DNA of 8,041 nt, from assembly GCA_031266315.1 (NCBI GenBank), contig JAISBG010000716.1, positions 1 to 8,041 on the forward strand, written 5' to 3'. Shown here piece after piece: positions 6,208-8,041 of this stretch. The number at the start of each line of letters is the position of its first letter. Position 1 is the stretch's first letter. The translations under genes and the position numbers were made by a program. The notes beneath the pieces are model-generated. The model ran no database searches and was not told the origin of the DNA. It worked only from the letters and a program-made list of their open reading frames with translations. This DNA is from Planctomycetaceae bacterium. GTDB taxonomy: Bacteria; Planctomycetota; Planctomycetia; Pirellulales; Thermoguttaceae.

Positions 6208-7521
6208 CTAATCCGAAAAACTTTTTTGTTGATCATAACCCAATGCTTTATCGGAAATATCTTTTCTACACCATGCGCCGTCCCATCGAATACATTTAAC
6301 TGCCGTGTAAGCGGCAAGTTTGGCTTCGGAAACGGAGTTGCCAATTCCCGTAACACCAAGAACTCGTCCGCCGTTACTGATAATTGTTCCATCGTCACGG
6401 ATTGCGGTTCCGGCGTGGAAAATTTTTGTGTCCGAAACGTTTGCCGCTTCCGCCAAACCGCGAATCGGAAAACCTTTCTCGTAACTTCCCGGATAACCTT
6501 TACTTGCCATAACCACACACACCGCCGTCCGGCAATCCCATTCCAACGGGGAAAGTTGATCGAGTGTACCGTCAACAACCGCTTCAAATATATCCAGCAA
6601 ATCCGTTTTAAGCCGCATCAAAAGAGGTTGACATTCGGGATCGCCAAACCGTGCGTTGTATTCAAGAACTTTGGGACCTTGCTTCGTCAACATCAATCCG
6701 GCATACAAAACACCGCGAAACGAAACATCAGAACGGTTCAACGCATGAATTGTCGGAACAAAAACGTGTTCCTCGATCCAATGAAGTGTTGTGTCATCAA
6801 CAATTGGAGTTGGCGAATACGCTCCCATTCCGCCGGTGTTTGGACCGACATCACCGTCATACGCCGCTTTGTGATCTTGAGCGGGTTGAAGTGTTAAAAT
6901 CGTTGCGCCGTCGGTAATTGCCAGAACACTTGCCTCTTGACCGTTCAGCCGTTCTTCAAGAATAATTCGGTCTCCGGCATTGCCGAACTCACGGTTTTCT
7001 GTGATTCGTAAAATCGCGTCGATACCTTCGGAACGGTTGGAACAAACGAAAACACCTTTGCCGGCAGCAAGTCCGTCCGCCTTCACAACAACCGGCATAT
7101 CCCGATCTTTGTCAAGAAATTGAATTGCGTCGTTACCGTTGGTGAACGTGTGATGAACGGCAGTCGGAACCGAACCTTTTCGGAGAATTTCCTTGCAAAA
7201 AACTTTACTGCCTTCAATCTGTGCTGCCGATTTATTAGGACCGAAAATCCGTAGTTTTTCCGACTGAAACGCATCAACAATTCCCGCACAAAGCGGTATT
7301 TCAGGTCCGACAACCGTAAGACCAATTTTATTTTCCTTTGCAAATTTAATAAGTGCAGGAAAATTTGTTTCTTTAATTGGAACATTTTCAATATCGGTTC
7401 CGTCCGTAGCGGTTCCGGCGTTGCCCGGCGCAACAAAAATCCGGTTGGTTCTTGGACTCTGCGCTAATTTCCACGCCAAAGCGTGTTCCCGACCACCGGA
7501 ACCAATAACAAGTATATTCAT
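6208..7521 (-). CDS. purD: Phosphoribosylamine-glycine ligase (GAR synthetase)
   Basis: The 437-residue protein has the usual PurD length and catalyses the second step of purine synthesis: 5-phosphoribosylamine + glycine + ATP to GAR, in the cytoplasm. It starts with the N-domain motif VIGSGGREHALAW (5-17) and PGNAGT (32-37), then VGPEIPLCAGIVD (71-83). The ATP-grasp domain (about 104-297) shows VVVKADGLAAGKGV (144-157), QDHKAAYDGDVGPNTGGMG (215-233), FRGVLYAGLM (268-277) and VLEYNARFGDPECQ (285-298), with E287 and N289 as the expected metal ligands. The C-domain carries GGRVLGVTG (384-392). No key residue appears missing. The ATG at 7521 has only a weak upstream purine stretch (AAGAAG). It stands alone, without other pur genes in view, between palindromic elements P5 and P6. 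Stop codon is TAG. Confidence 0.97.
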   Translation of the reverse strand: MNILVIGSGGREHALAWKLAQSPRTNRIFVAPGNAGTATDGTDIENVPIKETNFPALIKFAKENKIGLTVVGPEIPLCAGIVDAFQSEKLRIFGPNKSAAQIEGSKVFCKEILRKGSVPTAVHHTFTNGNDAIQFLDKDRDMPVVVKADGLAAGKGVFVCSNRSEGIDAILRITENREFGNAGDRIILEERLNGQEASVLAITDGATILTLQPAQDHKAAYDGDVGPNTGGMGAYSPTPIVDDTTLHWIEEHVFVPTIHALNRSDVSFRGVLYAGLMLTKQGPKVLEYNARFGDPECQPLLMRLKTDLLDIFEAVVDGTLDQLSPLEWDCRTAVCVVMASKGYPGSYEKGFPIRGLAEAANVSDTKIFHAGTAIRDDGTIISNGGRVLGVTGIGNSVSEAKLAAYTAVKCIRWDGAWCRKDISDKALGYDQQKSFSD

Positions 7522-7706
7522 GGCTTCTTAATTTTGTATTTTTTATTTTGGTTTTAAATTGAATGTGTGATAAAAAAAACGTAATTATTCAGCGGATTTT
7601 TAAAAATTTGTAAACGAAAATTCCAGTGAATGATTACCATTTTATAAATCTGAATAATAATCCTAATGATAAAAGAAAGTAATGTCAATCCGTTTCGGTT
7701 GATTTA
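7522..7706. other. AT-rich upstream region of purD
   Basis: This stretch is strongly AT-rich and contains no credible gene. It holds the second 28-bp direct repeat (7616-7643). On the minus strand a TTTACA at 7609-7614 with AT-rich hexamers 17-19 bp downstream could be the purD promoter, but the -10 match is poor. I see no PurR-type operator or purine riboswitch. The rest of the 439-bp gap between purD and the next gene is P6. Confidence 0.5.
7616..7643. repeat. Direct repeat copy upstream of purD
   Basis: GAAAATTCCAGTGAATGATT followed by ACCATTTT is the partner of the repeat at 6143-6169, in the same orientation. It lies about 95 bp upstream of the purD start. Confidence 0.65.
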
Positions 7707-7933
7707 CAGTAGGATTGCATGTTTTCCTCCGCCCTGCAAGGGCAATGCGTAACAACCCACCGCAACGCGGTGGGTTAAAGTACACCACAAACTTCGCCCT
7801 GAAAGGGCAATGCCAATCCATTTTGCCTTGCCCTTTCAGGGCGATTGTTGGAGAGGGACTGTCACCCACCGCGTTGCGGTGGGTTGTTATGCAATGCCCC
7901 TAAAGGGGCGAGGAAAAACTTGCAATCTTACTG
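7707..7933. repeat. Palindromic element P6: 227-bp palindrome of six hairpins
   Basis: Outer arms CAGTAGGATTGCAT (7707-7720) and TGCAATCTTACTG (7921-7933) are near-perfect inverted copies. Each half holds three short stems. Left: GCCCT/AGGGC with GCA loop (7731-7743), CCCACCGC/GCGGTGGG with AAC loop (7754-7776), GCCCT/AGGGC with GAA loop (7796-7808). Right, mirrored: GCCCT/AGGGC with TTC loop (7830-7842), CCCACCGC/GCGGTGGG with GTT loop (7864-7884), GCCCC/GGGGC (7896-7909). Linkers are mirrored too (GTAACAACCCACC against GGTGGGTTGTTAT). It starts 28 bp after the stop of the partial gene on the right and could mark that transcript's end. No protein is encoded. Confidence 0.85.
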
Positions 7934-7960
7934 GACTTACCTTTGAAGCCCGAAATATAA

Positions 7961-8041
7961 TTAACCGGCAATTTTCCGAATTTCATTACGGGAAGAAAGA
8001 TAATAGGCAATACCAAGTCCGGCAACAAGAATTGAAATAAG
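7961..8041 (-). CDS. C-terminal end of a probable membrane protein (partial)
   Basis: The minus strand stays open from the right edge to a TAA at 7961-7963. The 26 visible residues start LISILVAGLGIAYYLSS, a credible transmembrane helix, and end in the charged tail RNEIRKIAG. This is a typical single-span C-terminal anchor with a positive tail. Codon use resembles the neighbours. Only 81 bp are in the window, so the family cannot be named and a chance frame cannot be excluded. It is on the same strand as purD, with P6 in between. Confidence 0.5.
   Translation of the reverse strand, partial: LISILVAGLGIAYYLSSRNEIRKIAG

Noticed and set aside
6226..6897. Open frame on the plus strand, opposite purD
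   Set aside because: purD is full-length with all family motifs on the other strand; the antisense product is unlike any protein I know.
7810..8040. Open frame on the plus strand to the right edge
   Set aside because: It reads through the P6 hairpins and then opposite the more plausible membrane-protein tail on the minus strand.

Overview
The window looks like low-GC planctomycete DNA. The main evidence is EF-Tu: its switch I carries the [19 protein letters not shown] sequence that I recall from planctomycete EF-Tu instead of the usual ARGITI. A small secreted Cys/Pro/Tyr-rich protein and a glycosyltransferase-like/TPR fusion fit the same phylum. A gut-associated low-GC lineage is possible but is only a guess.

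Layout. (1) Positions 1-2080, minus strand: a translation operon, transcribed right to left from a candidate promoter at about 2052-2080: tRNA-Thr(UGU), tRNA-Tyr(GUA), tRNA-Gly(UCC), tRNA-Thr(GGU), tuf, tRNA-Trp(CCA). The order of the first five matches E. coli thrU-tyrU-glyT-thrT-tufB. secE would be expected just beyond the left edge. Both spacers around tuf hold 7-bp-periodic inverted repeats. (2) Positions 2157-3302: about 1.15 kb with no convincing gene. It is bounded by 43-bp imperfect inverted repeats and filled with nested palindromes built from short hairpins (P1, P2), a 21-bp tandem repeat (P3) and a 151-bp palindromic element (P4). (3) Positions 3439-5208, plus strand: a 589-aa protein with a degenerate GT2-like N-terminus and a TPR region. 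(4) Positions 5282-5834, minus strand: a 93-aa secreted protein with a clear Shine-Dalgarno and a strong intrinsic terminator. (5) Positions 5962-6116: P5, a second copy of the P4 element with its core inverted. (6) Positions 6208-7521, minus strand: purD, flanked by 27-28 bp direct repeats. (7) Positions 7707-7933: P6, another palindrome made of hairpins. (8) Positions 7961-8041, minus strand: the C-terminal end of what is probably a membrane protein.

The coding part is mostly housekeeping (translation, purine synthesis). The unusual content is the intergenic DNA. At least four palindromic elements share one design: three short stems per arm, mostly with 3-nt loops, mirrored across a centre, with stem sequences that change while pairing is kept. 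P4 and P5 share flanks in one orientation but have oppositely oriented cores, which suggests inversion or conversion between arms. No transposase, reverse transcriptase or recombinase is visible here, so any mobilising enzyme would act in trans.
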